A stretch of DNA of 64,000 nucleotides from Hyphomonadaceae bacterium (GTDB lineage: Bacteria > Pseudomonadota > Alphaproteobacteria > Caulobacterales > Aquidulcibacteraceae), in contig JAEUMQ010000020.1 in assembly GCA_016791425.1 (NCBI GenBank), forward strand, positions 62,001 to 126,000, given 5' to 3'. Below, piece after piece: positions 17,905-26,075 of this stretch. The translations under genes were made by a program, and so were the position numbers. Each line of letters opens with the position of its first letter. The stretch's first letter is position 1. Below the pieces are notes generated by a model. It did no database searches. It saw only the letters and a list, made by a program, of their open reading frames with translations, and was not told where the DNA came from.

Positions 17905-18909
17905 TCAGGCGCTTTCGCGGCGGATGAGGCTGAAGCCGACGTCCCGGAAGGTCGGCGGTCCCGGCGAACGCTCGACCAGGATTTGCGCGGCCGCCACCCC
18001 GATCTGGCGCCCGTCGATGTTCACGCTGCTCAGCGACGGCTCCATGCTTTCTGCGAAATCGGTGTTGCCGAAGCCGAACACGGCGAGGTCCTCCGGGATG
18101 CGGATGCCGCGCCTTTGCGCCTCGATGATCACGCCGTGCGCCTGCCAGTCGGCCCCGCACATCACGCAATCGGCCTTTCCCCCATTGTCGAGGAACTCGG
18201 CGAGCGCCGCGCGGCCCTGACCCACGCTCGACGGCATGGGCATCGTGATCGTGGACACCCGCCGCACGCCGAGCCGCGCCATTTCCTTCGTGAACCCGTT
18301 TTGCCGCTCCAGCGAGCGGACGGTGTCGGGCGCCACGATCAGCGGCATGCGCCGCCCAAGCTCGTGAAAAGCCTGCGCCACCGCGACGCCGACCGCATGA
18401 TGGGAAAAGCCGATCACGTGCTGGATCGGCTCGCCGGGCAAATGCCGCGTCTCGATGATCGTGGCGCCGGTGGAGACCAGCCGCTCGCGCAGCAGCGGAT
18501 CGGTGACCATGCCGGTCAGGATGATGCCTTCCGGCCGGCGCGCGAGCACTGAATCGACGATCGCCGGCAGGTGCTCGTCCTGGTGGCCCGAGAGGCTCAG
18601 CATGACCTGATAGCGCGCCGCCATCAGCTCTTCGGTCATCGCCTCGATCATCTCGTTGAAGACCGATCGGGCGAGCACCGGCACGATGATCGCCACCAGC
18701 CGGCTCCGGCTCGAGGCGAGGCCGCCGGCCAAGAGGTTGGGAACGTAGCCGGTCTGGCGCACCGCCTCCTGGATGCGCCGGTTGGTTTCCTCCGCCACGA
18801 TGTTCGGATTGTTGAGCGCGCGCGAGACCGTAGCGGGCGAGACCTTCGCCAGCCGCGCAACCTCAGCCAGGGTGGGCCGAAACGCCGTCTTCGCGGCTGA
18901 CCTTCTCAC
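17905..18909 (-). CDS. LacI-family transcriptional repressor
   Basis: The 334-residue regulator has a DNA-binding helix-turn-helix PTLAEVARLAKVSPATVSRA and hinge region near the N-terminus (about residues 12-60). A periplasmic-binding-protein-like effector domain follows (for example IIVPVLARSVFNEMIEAM, EGIILTGM and EDLAVFGFGNTDFAESM). The GTG at 18909 is chosen because GGAG lies 6 bp upstream; an in-frame TTG at 18924 would overlap an operator. It sits centrally among at least eight copies of a CG-centred palindrome of the kind LacI-family proteins bind. Two of them lie directly upstream of its own start, implying autoregulation. It is probably the master regulator of the 0-27 kb cluster. 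Confidence 0.93.
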   Translation of the reverse strand: MRRSAAKTAFRPTLAEVARLAKVSPATVSRALNNPNIVAEETNRRIQEAVRQTGYVPNLLAGGLASSRSRLVAIIVPVLARSVFNEMIEAMTEELMAARYQVMLSLSGHQDEHLPAIVDSVLARRPEGIILTGMVTDPLLRERLVSTGATIIETRHLPGEPIQHVIGFSHHAVGVAVAQAFHELGRRMPLIVAPDTVRSLERQNGFTKEMARLGVRRVSTITMPMPSSVGQGRAALAEFLDNGGKADCVMCGADWQAHGVIIEAQRRGIRIPEDLAVFGFGNTDFAESMEPSLSSVNIDGRQIGVAAAQILVERSPGPPTFRDVGFSLIRRESA

Positions 18910-18919
18910 ACACGACTCC

Positions 18920-18933
18920 TGCAAACTTTTGCA
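18920..18933. promoter_or_regulatory. LacI-type operator, site D1
   Basis: TGCAAACTTTTGCA, with perfect 6-bp arms TGCAAA/TTTGCA but a CT centre instead of CG, lies 10 bp upstream of the chosen lacI start. It is probably an autoregulatory site. Confidence 0.55.
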
Positions 18934-18941
18934 GAATCGTA

Positions 18942-18955
18942 TGAAAGGCGTTTCA
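18942..18955. promoter_or_regulatory. LacI-type operator, site D2
   Basis: TGAAAGGCGTTTCA has TGAAA/TTTCA arms with an altered centre. It lies 22 bp (two helical turns) from site D1, between lacI and the end of the upstream receptor gene. Paired sites on one face of the helix fit cooperative autoregulation. Confidence 0.55.
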
Positions 18956-18978
18956 GAGCAAGTCCAAAGATGAACGCG

Positions 18979-21120
18979 TCAGTTGTAGGCGGCGCGGATC
19001 CTCACCCCCACTTGCCGCGGCGCGCCATAGATGACGCCGCCGTCGGCGCTGGAGGAGTTCTGCACCTGCGAGGCGATATAGACCTCGTCGGCGAAGTTCG
19101 TGACGAAGCCCTCCAGTCGCAGGAACGTGTTGGGCTCGTAGATGAGCCGGGCGTCCCAGATCGTCCGCTCGGGAACGGTCGTCGCGGGATACGCGAACGG
19201 CGTGGCGAGCTGTTCGCCCACATGCGAGACCTGAACGCGCGGCGTGAGCATCTGCCCATCGCCGAACGCGATGTCGTATTGCACCCCGGCATTCGCGGTC
19301 CATTCCGGCGAGAATGGCAGGCGGTCTCCGTCGAGCACGAGCACGTTGGCGTTGCGGATCGTGTCCTGCAGCAGCGAGTTGCCGTCGAACTCCGCGTTCA
19401 GATAGGCGAGCCCGGCATTGAAGGAGAATCCGCCGAACGCCGCGAGCGCTTCGAGCTCCACGCCCCACGAGCGTCCACCGGACGCGTTCTGGGTCACCGG
19501 CAGCGGCGGCGTTCCCGCCAGCGACGCGAGCTGGATGTCGGAATATTCCGAATTGAACACATCGCCGTTGAGCCGCAGCCGCCCGTCGGCCAGCGTCGCC
19601 TTCACGCCGAGTTCGGTCACCAGGTTCGTCTCCGGCCCGAAGACGCCGTCCGCCAGGTTGAGATTGACGCCGCCCGCCTTGTAGCCGCGCGCCACCGAAG
19701 CGTAGAGCAGCAGATCGTCCGTCGGCGTGAAGTTGAGTGCGACGCGTCCGGTGACCTGGTCCGATTCCGCGATGCTGCGCCCGAGAACGGCAGGGGGCCC
19801 GAGCCGGCGCGTATAGATCTGCTCGTCCTCCGAATAGCGGGCGCCGGCGATGAGCTCCCATTGCGGCGTGAACTCGTAGCCGAATTGCCCGAATACGGAT
19901 TTCGACGTGTTCTCCGCCAGCGTGCGGATGTCCGACGTCGGAGCGACAAACCTGACGGTGTTGTTGTTGTCACGGTCTAGGACGACATCGACATCGTCCT
20001 CCATGTAGAAGGCGCCCAGCACCCAGTCGAACGTCCCATCGCCCTGCGACAGGATGTTGAATTCGTGGCTGGTCGTCGTGTTCTCCGTCAGCGCCCGGCT
20101 TACCCGCCCGACATTCGCCGTCGGCGGCCGCGGCCGCGCCGTTGCCGTTCTGTCGCCGTCGGAAATGTCGAACGTGAATCCGTTCTGGTAGGAGGAAAGC
20201 CAGCGCAATTGCGCGCTTTCGCCAAGGTCGTAGCGGATCTCGCCGGAGACCCGGAAGCCCTCCTGCTCGAACAGGCTCTCCGCGTCTTCCTCGATCGTGA
20301 ACGGATCCGCGGTGACCAGATCGCTGCGGTTCTTGATCGCGTTGTGGAACGTGTCGTTGTAGAAATACTCGCCGCGCACATTGATCTCGAATGGGCCGGG
20401 CGGATCGAGCCGGAACGCCCCGCGCACGCTGGTGAGATTGACGTTTCCCGGCTCGGCCTGGGCCGGACCGATATTGTCGGTGAAGCTGCCGCGCTCGTCA
20501 TGCGTCGCGGCGAAGCGCAGCGCGGCCTGGTCGCCGAGCGGAATGTTGATCGCTCCGACCGTGCGATACCAATCGTAATCGCCGACCGTCTGATCGAGAT
20601 AGGCGGAGAATTGCCCCGGCTCCGGGCGCGGCGTGCGCACATAGATCGCCCCGCCCGTGGAATTCTGGCCCGTCAGCGTGCCCTGCGGCCCGCGCAGCAC
20701 TTCCACCGCGTCGATATCGTAGAACGAATGGCCGATGAAGAACTCGTGCGGCAGGAAGACGCCGTCGATGTAATAGGCGACGCCGGGATTGGAAGTCGGC
20801 GCCGATTGCGCGATGCCGACGCCGCGGATGTTGACGAAGGTCGAGCGGTTATAGGTGTTGATCGCCAGGCTGGGCGCAACCTGCTGCAACTCGCTCACAT
20901 TATCGACGCCGAGCCGGTCGAGCGCGTCGGCGCCCAGCACCGTTGCGGAGAGCGATACCTTCTGCAGGTTCTGATCGCGCCGTTCGGCCGTCACCACGAT
21001 GTCGGGCAGCGGCGAGTTCTCGGACTGCGCCAGCGCCGGCGCCGCGGCGGACACCGCGATTGACGCGCTCAACAGGCCGAAGGCGCACGCCAGACGATCC
21101 GATTTCCGCTTGTCCCGCAT
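18979..21120 (-). CDS. TonB-dependent outer-membrane receptor
   Basis: This 713-residue receptor has a signal peptide (cleavage after APALAQ, about residue 32), TonB box DIVVTAERR, and a plug domain with VSELQQVAPSLAI, FVNIRGVGI and VEVLRGPQGTLTGQNSTGGAI. A barrel follows with YASVARGYKAGGVNLN and a final VRIRAAYN. The LRGPQGTLxGxNxxGGAI form is usual in the sphingomonad/caulobacter receptor expansion for organic nutrients. Its leader contains operator E, 81 bp before the start. It lies just upstream of lacI in the same direction and may be partly cotranscribed with it. Confidence 0.95.
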   Translation of the reverse strand: MRDKRKSDRLACAFGLLSASIAVSAAAPALAQSENSPLPDIVVTAERRDQNLQKVSLSATVLGADALDRLGVDNVSELQQVAPSLAINTYNRSTFVNIRGVGIAQSAPTSNPGVAYYIDGVFLPHEFFIGHSFYDIDAVEVLRGPQGTLTGQNSTGGAIYVRTPRPEPGQFSAYLDQTVGDYDWYRTVGAINIPLGDQAALRFAATHDERGSFTDNIGPAQAEPGNVNLTSVRGAFRLDPPGPFEINVRGEYFYNDTFHNAIKNRSDLVTADPFTIEEDAESLFEQEGFRVSGEIRYDLGESAQLRWLSSYQNGFTFDISDGDRTATARPRPPTANVGRVSRALTENTTTSHEFNILSQGDGTFDWVLGAFYMEDDVDVVLDRDNNNTVRFVAPTSDIRTLAENTSKSVFGQFGYEFTPQWELIAGARYSEDEQIYTRRLGPPAVLGRSIAESDQVTGRVALNFTPTDDLLLYASVARGYKAGGVNLNLADGVFGPETNLVTELGVKATLADGRLRLNGDVFNSEYSDIQLASLAGTPPLPVTQNASGGRSWGVELEALAAFGGFSFNAGLAYLNAEFDGNSLLQDTIRNANVLVLDGDRLPFSPEWTANAGVQYDIAFGDGQMLTPRVQVSHVGEQLATPFAYPATTVPERTIWDARLIYEPNTFLRLEGFVTNFADEVYIASQVQNSSSADGGVIYGAPRQVGVRIRAAYN

Positions 21121-21200
21121 GCTATCCTCCCCGCGCGCGTGCGGCGCCGCCCGTCTCTGCGGACGGAGTCAGAAGTGACAATACCCCCCATGATCGACGT

Positions 21201-21214
21201 TGCAAGCGCTTTCA
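21201..21214. promoter_or_regulatory. LacI-type operator, site E
   Basis: TGCAAGCGCTTTCA lies 81 bp upstream of the TonB receptor start at 21120, in the gap after the MmgE/PrpD gene. It gives the receptor its own regulated promoter. Confidence 0.75.
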
Positions 21215-21265
21215 TTGATCACCCGCGCGCGCGTTGCTGAGATGCAACACACCCCCGAGCGCGCC

Positions 21266-22654
21266 TCAGCCGGACGCCAGCTCCGCGAAGATCGCGCCCG
21301 CCGCATTGGGCTCGGCCTCGAGCGTCGCGATGCGCTCGGCGAGGCGCGCAATCGCCGCCGGAGGCGCGGGCCGATGCGCGCGCGCGGCGCACGCGATGGC
21401 CTTCTCCACCAGCGCGTCCCATGCGATCGGGTTCGAGGGCGCTCCCAGCGGCGCCTCGACCGCATGCATCAGTGTACGCCCGTCCCTCAGATGGATCGCC
21501 AGGCGCCCACCCGCCGCGTTGCGCGCCCATTCCTCGGTCGTGCGGTGCTCGCAGCGCGCAGCGAGCGCGAGGACAGCGCCGTCGCAGAGCGCGGGCCCGT
21601 CGAAATCGTCGAGCGAGACGCGTCCCTTGACGATCGCCGTCGCGACCACGAAAGGCAGGCTGAACTTCGCATCGATCGCGGTCCGCGGCGCCCGCTTCGT
21701 CTCGATCGGACGCGCGAGCATCTCCTGCAGGAGGCCGCCCTCGGTCTCGATGCGCACCACGTCGCTCGCTGCGAAGTCGTGCACGGCCCGCAGCGCCAGC
21801 GCGGCCTCCGCGGCCGCATGCGTGCCGCGGCAGCTGGGCCAGGCCTTGTAGCTCAGCTCTGCGCCGTAGAAGCGCGCGCCAAGGTCGGCCATCAGCTTGT
21901 CTTCGTCATAATCCCCCTGTGCGTAAAGCCGGAAGAATCCGCATTCGCCTTCGAAGGGGCGCTCGAAGCCGCGCACGCCGCGTGACGCAAGCTGCGCGGA
22001 GAGCACCCCCGTCTGCGATGCGAATGCGTCGCGCACCGAGCGCAGCACTGAATCCGGCGCATGCTTGATCTCGCCGCTGCACGTCGCCTGGCAAAGCGCG
22101 AGGGAAAAGGCGTCGAGCATCTGCTGCGCGTCGAGCCCCACGATGCGTCCGGCCGCCGCGACCGCGCCGTACGCGCCGAAGATCGGCGGCGGATACCAGC
22201 CGAAGGATTCCACCGGCGTCCTCACGGCGAGCGCAAGCCGGCAGGTGAGGTCGCACCCGACCGCCATCGCCGTGAGGAGGGCGCGCCCATCGACGTCTCC
22301 GCGCGCTTCGCCCAGCGCCAGCGCGGCGGGAATAAGCGCCGCGTTCGGATGCACGGGGGCCGCATCGAACGCGTCTTCGAAATCGAGCGCATGCGCCATC
22401 GCGCCGTTCGCCAGCGCCGCCAGTTGCGCCGGCGCCCTGAATTCGTACCCGAAAACCGAGCTTTCCGGCGCGCCGCCCGCGCTGCGCGCCTGCGCAGCGA
22501 ACGCAGCGCAGCCCTCTCCGGCGCCGCTCGCGCCGAGCGAGACGCCGATCGCGTCGAGCAGCGAACGCTTCGCCCCATCGATGGCCGCCGCCGGCAAGTC
22601 CTCGTAGCGAACGCTCTCGACATGCGCCGCGAGCCGACGTGAGAGCGAAGTCAC
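21266..22654 (-). CDS. MmgE/PrpD family protein
   Basis: The 462-residue protein is of the 2-methylcitrate dehydratase/cis-aconitate decarboxylase/iminodisuccinate-epimerase fold. Motifs include a conserved LLDAIGVSLGASG, ANGAMAHALDFEDAFDAAPVHPNAALIPAALALGEARG, AYGAVAAAGRIVGL and YKAWPSCRGTHAA. The GTG at 22654 was chosen because it overlaps the upstream permease stop (GTGA) and gives the normal family length; an ATG at 22690 would overlap by 40 bp. Members dehydrate, decarboxylate or epimerise tricarboxylates and similar acids, so here it may act on a polycarboxylic intermediate. It is cotranscribed with the DMT permease. Confidence 0.88.
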   Translation of the reverse strand: MTSLSRRLAAHVESVRYEDLPAAAIDGAKRSLLDAIGVSLGASGAGEGCAAFAAQARSAGGAPESSVFGYEFRAPAQLAALANGAMAHALDFEDAFDAAPVHPNAALIPAALALGEARGDVDGRALLTAMAVGCDLTCRLALAVRTPVESFGWYPPPIFGAYGAVAAAGRIVGLDAQQMLDAFSLALCQATCSGEIKHAPDSVLRSVRDAFASQTGVLSAQLASRGVRGFERPFEGECGFFRLYAQGDYDEDKLMADLGARFYGAELSYKAWPSCRGTHAAAEAALALRAVHDFAASDVVRIETEGGLLQEMLARPIETKRAPRTAIDAKFSLPFVVATAIVKGRVSLDDFDGPALCDGAVLALAARCEHRTTEEWARNAAGGRLAIHLRDGRTLMHAVEAPLGAPSNPIAWDALVEKAIACAARAHRPAPPAAIARLAERIATLEAEPNAAGAIFAELASG

Positions 22655-23670
22655 GTCGAGGCCGTCGCGAGCCGCCTTCGGGCATCCCATCGCGGCGCGA
22701 ACGACAGAAGCACGACCGCCGCGATGAGCAGAACCGAGCCCGCCAGCTCTGCATTGGTCGGCGCCGGCTGTCCGAGCAGCCATGAGAGCAGGAACGCCGC
22801 CGCGATCCCAGCAAGAATGCTCGCCGCCCGCTCGAACGGCACGCAGAACGTGTTCTCGCGCGGGTCAAGCAGGATGAGCGCCGAAAAGATGGAAACCACG
22901 AAGAACGTCGTCGCCATCGCCGCGATGAGCGGCATGGCGCCGCTGGTCCAAACCTCCACGAAGCCCCATTTGAGGTCCGCGCCCTGCGCCAGCGGCGTCG
23001 CCGTGAGCGCCGCCAGCATCAGGATCGCGAGCGGCGTGGCGACCAGCTTCTCCTCCACGAAATAGGCCTCAAGCTCGTTCGGCTTGCCGGATTTCGCGAT
23101 CCGCGTCATCACCGCCAGTCGCACGAAATAACCGATCGTGTAGATCACGATGGTCGCGATCGCCAGCGGCGGCAGATTGAGGCCCCCGCGTTCGCCGATG
23201 GTCATCACCAGACCCACCGCAACGAGACCGAGCGCGACCCAGGACCACCAGCGCACCCGACGTCCGAAGATGAGATCCACCAGCGGCGCGATGATCAGCA
23301 CGTCGCCGCGCATGATGAGCTGCATGAAGGGAATGCTCACGCCTTCGAACGTGAGCGAGAGGGGCACCGTGAAGAGCAGCATCGCGGTGCCCACACCCGA
23401 GAGCACGGTCGACCAGCGCGGCCAGGGCACGCTCACGCCCATCACGCGCGCCTGGTTCGCCGAGCGATACCAGCCCGACCAGACGACGAAGACGAGGATC
23501 ATCGAGCTGCCGAGGATGAGCACCGCCGGCAGCGTCTCCAGCCCCGAAAGCGTCCGGCTCATTCCCGGTTGCGGCGTGGTCGAGAGCCCCCGTGCGCAGG
23601 CCATGTAGGGAATATAGAAGAGCACATAGATGAAGGTGGCCGCCTCGATGGGCAGTCTCGTCAGCCGCAT
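22651..23670 (-). CDS. DMT/EamA-like permease
   Basis: The 339-residue integral membrane protein has about ten hydrophobic helices in two repeated halves and no signal peptide. It resembles drug/metabolite-type transporters. The second half shows the EamA-like ending TNAELAGSVLLIAAVVLL. The ATG at 23670 is used because GAGGAGGA is 8-9 bp upstream; an in-frame GTG at 23688 would include that site in the coding sequence. It is transcribed divergently from the CapA copy 2 operon, across tandem LacI-type operators. Direction and substrate are unknown. Confidence 0.75.
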   Translation of the reverse strand: MRLTRLPIEAATFIYVLFYIPYMACARGLSTTPQPGMSRTLSGLETLPAVLILGSSMILVFVVWSGWYRSANQARVMGVSVPWPRWSTVLSGVGTAMLLFTVPLSLTFEGVSIPFMQLIMRGDVLIIAPLVDLIFGRRVRWWSWVALGLVAVGLVMTIGERGGLNLPPLAIATIVIYTIGYFVRLAVMTRIAKSGKPNELEAYFVEEKLVATPLAILMLAALTATPLAQGADLKWGFVEVWTSGAMPLIAAMATTFFVVSIFSALILLDPRENTFCVPFERAASILAGIAAAFLLSWLLGQPAPTNAELAGSVLLIAAVVLLSFAPRWDARRRLATAST

Positions 23671-23705
23671 GGGGCGCTTCCTCCTCACGCCATCCTAAGG
23701 CCGGA

Positions 23706-23730
23706 TGAAAGCGCTTGCAAAGCGCTTTCG
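23706..23730. promoter_or_regulatory. tandem overlapping LacI-type operators, site F
   Basis: TGAAAGCGCTTGCA (23706-23719) and GCAAAGCGCTTTCG (23717-23730) overlap by three bases, with centres 11 bp apart, in the 82-bp gap between divergent genes. This single region probably controls both the permease-MmgE/PrpD unit and the CapA-P450-MFS unit. Confidence 0.72.
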
Positions 23731-23752
23731 CCCGCGGCTACCGTGGTCTTGG

Positions 23753-24874
23753 ATGTCCAGGGAGCTTCTTCTGCTCGCGGTCGGCGACGTCGCGGCGGAC
23801 CGGCCCGATCCGCGCCGTTGCTTCGATCACGTGCGTGCGCGCGTGCGCGAGGCGGACGTCGCCTTCTGCCAGCTCGAGGTGAACCTGACGACGCGCGGCG
23901 TGCGCCTGCCCCAGGCGCGCCACACGATGCGCGGCGATCCCGCCATCGCCGCCGCCATCCGCGACGCCGGCTTCCACGTCGTCTCTTTCGCCGGCAACCA
24001 TTGCATGGACTGGGGCATGGAAGCCTTCCAGGACACCATCGACAATCTGCAGGAAGCCGAACTTCAGGTCGTCGGCGTCGGCGCGAACATCGCCGCGGCG
24101 CGCCAGCCCGTGTTCGTCGAGCGCGACGGCGTGCGCATCGCCTTCCTCGCCTACAGCACCATCCTGCCGATGGGCTATTGGGCCGAGGCGAGCCGCCCCG
24201 GCTGTGCGCCCATGCGCGCCTTCACCATCTACGAGCAGATCGAGCACGATCAGCCCGGCACGCCCGCGCGCATTCACACCTATCCGCAACGCGACGATTT
24301 GAAGGCGCTCGTGAGCGACGTGAGGCAGGCGAGGGCGCAAGCCGATTTCGTCGCCGTGTCGCTGCACTGGGGCATCCACTTCGTGCCCGCGGTGCTCGCC
24401 GATTATCAGCGCGACGTTGCTTACGCCGCCATCGACGCCGGCGCCGACGCGATCCTGGGACACCACGCGCACATCCTGAAGGGCGTCGAAATCTACAAGG
24501 ATCGCCCGATCTTTTACAGCCTCGCGAATTTCGCGGTCGATCTGCGCATGGACAAGGCCCACGCCGAGAGCAAGAGCTTCAAGGAGATCCAGGCGCTCAG
24601 CCCCGACTGGGTTCCCGATTTCGACAGCCTCTACAATTTCCCGCCCGCCTCGCGCATGAGCATCGCCGCCGAGCTGGTGCTGCACGAGGGCGGTCTGCGC
24701 GATGTCGCGATCCGGCCGCTTTACATCAATTCCAGCGCCCAGCCTGAGATCATGCAGCCCGAGGATCCGCGCTTCGAGCAGATCCGCGCCTACCTTGAGG
24801 ACATCAGCGCGCAGGCGGATCTACAGACACGCTTCAAACAGCGCGGCGACCTCATCGCCCTCGAAGCAGCCTAG
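23753..24874 (+). CDS. CapA-like metallophosphoesterase (copy 2)
   Basis: The 373-residue paralogue of the protein at 14832-15953 has the same metal motifs: GDV (11-13), GNHCMDWG (81-88), [23 protein letters not shown] and FYSLANF. It lacks a signal peptide. The ATG at 23753 is chosen since earlier in-frame starts lie inside the operators and the protein proper begins with the [13 protein letters not shown] strand. This copy retains the canonical LHWG (copy 1 has LHKG). It leads a three-gene operon followed by a P450 and an MFS carrier. Confidence 0.85.
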   Translation: MSRELLLLAVGDVAADRPDPRRCFDHVRARVREADVAFCQLEVNLTTRGVRLPQARHTMRGDPAIAAAIRDAGFHVVSFAGNHCMDWGMEAFQDTIDNLQEAELQVVGVGANIAAARQPVFVERDGVRIAFLAYSTILPMGYWAEASRPGCAPMRAFTIYEQIEHDQPGTPARIHTYPQRDDLKALVSDVRQARAQADFVAVSLHWGIHFVPAVLADYQRDVAYAAIDAGADAILGHHAHILKGVEIYKDRPIFYSLANFAVDLRMDKAHAESKSFKEIQALSPDWVPDFDSLYNFPPASRMSIAAELVLHEGGLRDVAIRPLYINSSAQPEIMQPEDPRFEQIRAYLEDISAQADLQTRFKQRGDLIALEAA

Positions 24875-24884
24875 GAGAGGGAAC

Positions 24885-26075
24885 ATGCGCGACGGTCTGC
24901 CGAACGATTTCGACCCGCTGGTCCCCGAAACCTTCGATTCCCCCTATGAGGTCTTTGAGCGCCTGCGCCGCCAATGCCCCGTGGCGCACACGCACGCCTG
25001 GGGCGGCGCCTGGGCCTTCGCCAAGTACGATGACGTGAAGACCGCCGCTAGCGATTCCAAGACCTACATCACATCGGTCCAGAACGTCGTGCCCAAGGTC
25101 GCCTTCACCGGCCGGCGCCCGCCGCTGCACCTCGATCCGCCCGAGCACACGCCCTATCGCGCCGCGCTCAACCCGCTGCTCTCCGAAGCCAAGGTGGCGC
25201 CGCTGGAACCGGCCATCCGCGGCTTCGCCGCCGAACTCCTCGACCCCATCATCGCCCGCGGCAAGGGCGACATCTGCATCGATTTCTCCAGCCACCTGCC
25301 GATCTACGTCTTCGCGCATTGGATGAAGATGCCGGCTGAGCTCGTCGATGCGCTGCGCACCGTCGGGCGCAACTACAACGTCGCCGTCCAATCGAACGAC
25401 GTTGAGGTCACCAAGGAGACGAGCCTCGAGCTCTACCGAATGGCCCGCGCTCTCATCGAGTTGCGCAAGGCCAATCCGCTCGACCCCGACGAGGATCCCA
25501 CCAGCGCGCTGCTGGCCGCGCGCTATGAGGGCCAGCCGCTCCCCGACGAGCTCATCGTCGGGTGCGTGCGCCAGGTGCTCGTCGTCGGCATCATCGCGCC
25601 GACGGTCGTCATCGGCAGCATTTGCGTGCACCTGTCGCGCCATCAGGACTTGCAGCAGAAACTGCGCGCCGAACCGGCGCTCATCCCCGCCGCGCTCGAG
25701 GAGTTCCTCCGCCTCTACACGCCCTATCGCGGCTTCGCGCGCACGGCGGTGCGCGAGATCGAGGTGCGCGGCGTCACGATCGAGCCCGCCGAGCCGATCG
25801 CGCTCCTCTACGCCTCGGCCAACCGCGACGAGGAAGTCTTTCCGGACCCGGACGAGTTCAAGCTCGATCGTCCCAACATCAGGGAGCATCTCGCTTTCGG
25901 GCGCGGTCCCCACAATTGCGTGGGCGCGCCGCTGGCGCGGTTGGAGCTTCGCGTCGCACTGGAGGAGCTGCTCGCCAGGACCGCGAGCTTTGACCTCGAC
26001 GGCCCGATCAAGCAGACTCGCTTCCCCGAGATCGGCGCGCTCGAAGTGCCGCTTCGCTTCAAGAGGGGGGCTTGA
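24885..26075 (+). CDS. cytochrome P450 (copy 2), atypical I-helix
   Basis: The 396-residue P450 has haem loop [15 protein letters not shown] (Cys345) and ExxR region [12 protein letters not shown]. The I-helix reads VGIIAPT (234-240): the catalytic acid position is Ile237 and the Thr position Ala238, the same loss as in copy 1. ATG 24885 follows AGGAGAGGG. It is 10 bp downstream of CapA copy 2 and touches the MFS gene. A dedicated redox partner is not encoded nearby. Family knowledge says that loss of both residues usually slows O2 activation unless the substrate or water takes over, or unless the enzyme uses peroxide or does non-monooxygenase chemistry. Confidence 0.93.
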   Translation: MRDGLPNDFDPLVPETFDSPYEVFERLRRQCPVAHTHAWGGAWAFAKYDDVKTAASDSKTYITSVQNVVPKVAFTGRRPPLHLDPPEHTPYRAALNPLLSEAKVAPLEPAIRGFAAELLDPIIARGKGDICIDFSSHLPIYVFAHWMKMPAELVDALRTVGRNYNVAVQSNDVEVTKETSLELYRMARALIELRKANPLDPDEDPTSALLAARYEGQPLPDELIVGCVRQVLVVGIIAPTVVIGSICVHLSRHQDLQQKLRAEPALIPAALEEFLRLYTPYRGFARTAVREIEVRGVTIEPAEPIALLYASANRDEEVFPDPDEFKLDRPNIREHLAFGRGPHNCVGAPLARLELRVALEELLARTASFDLDGPIKQTRFPEIGALEVPLRFKRGA

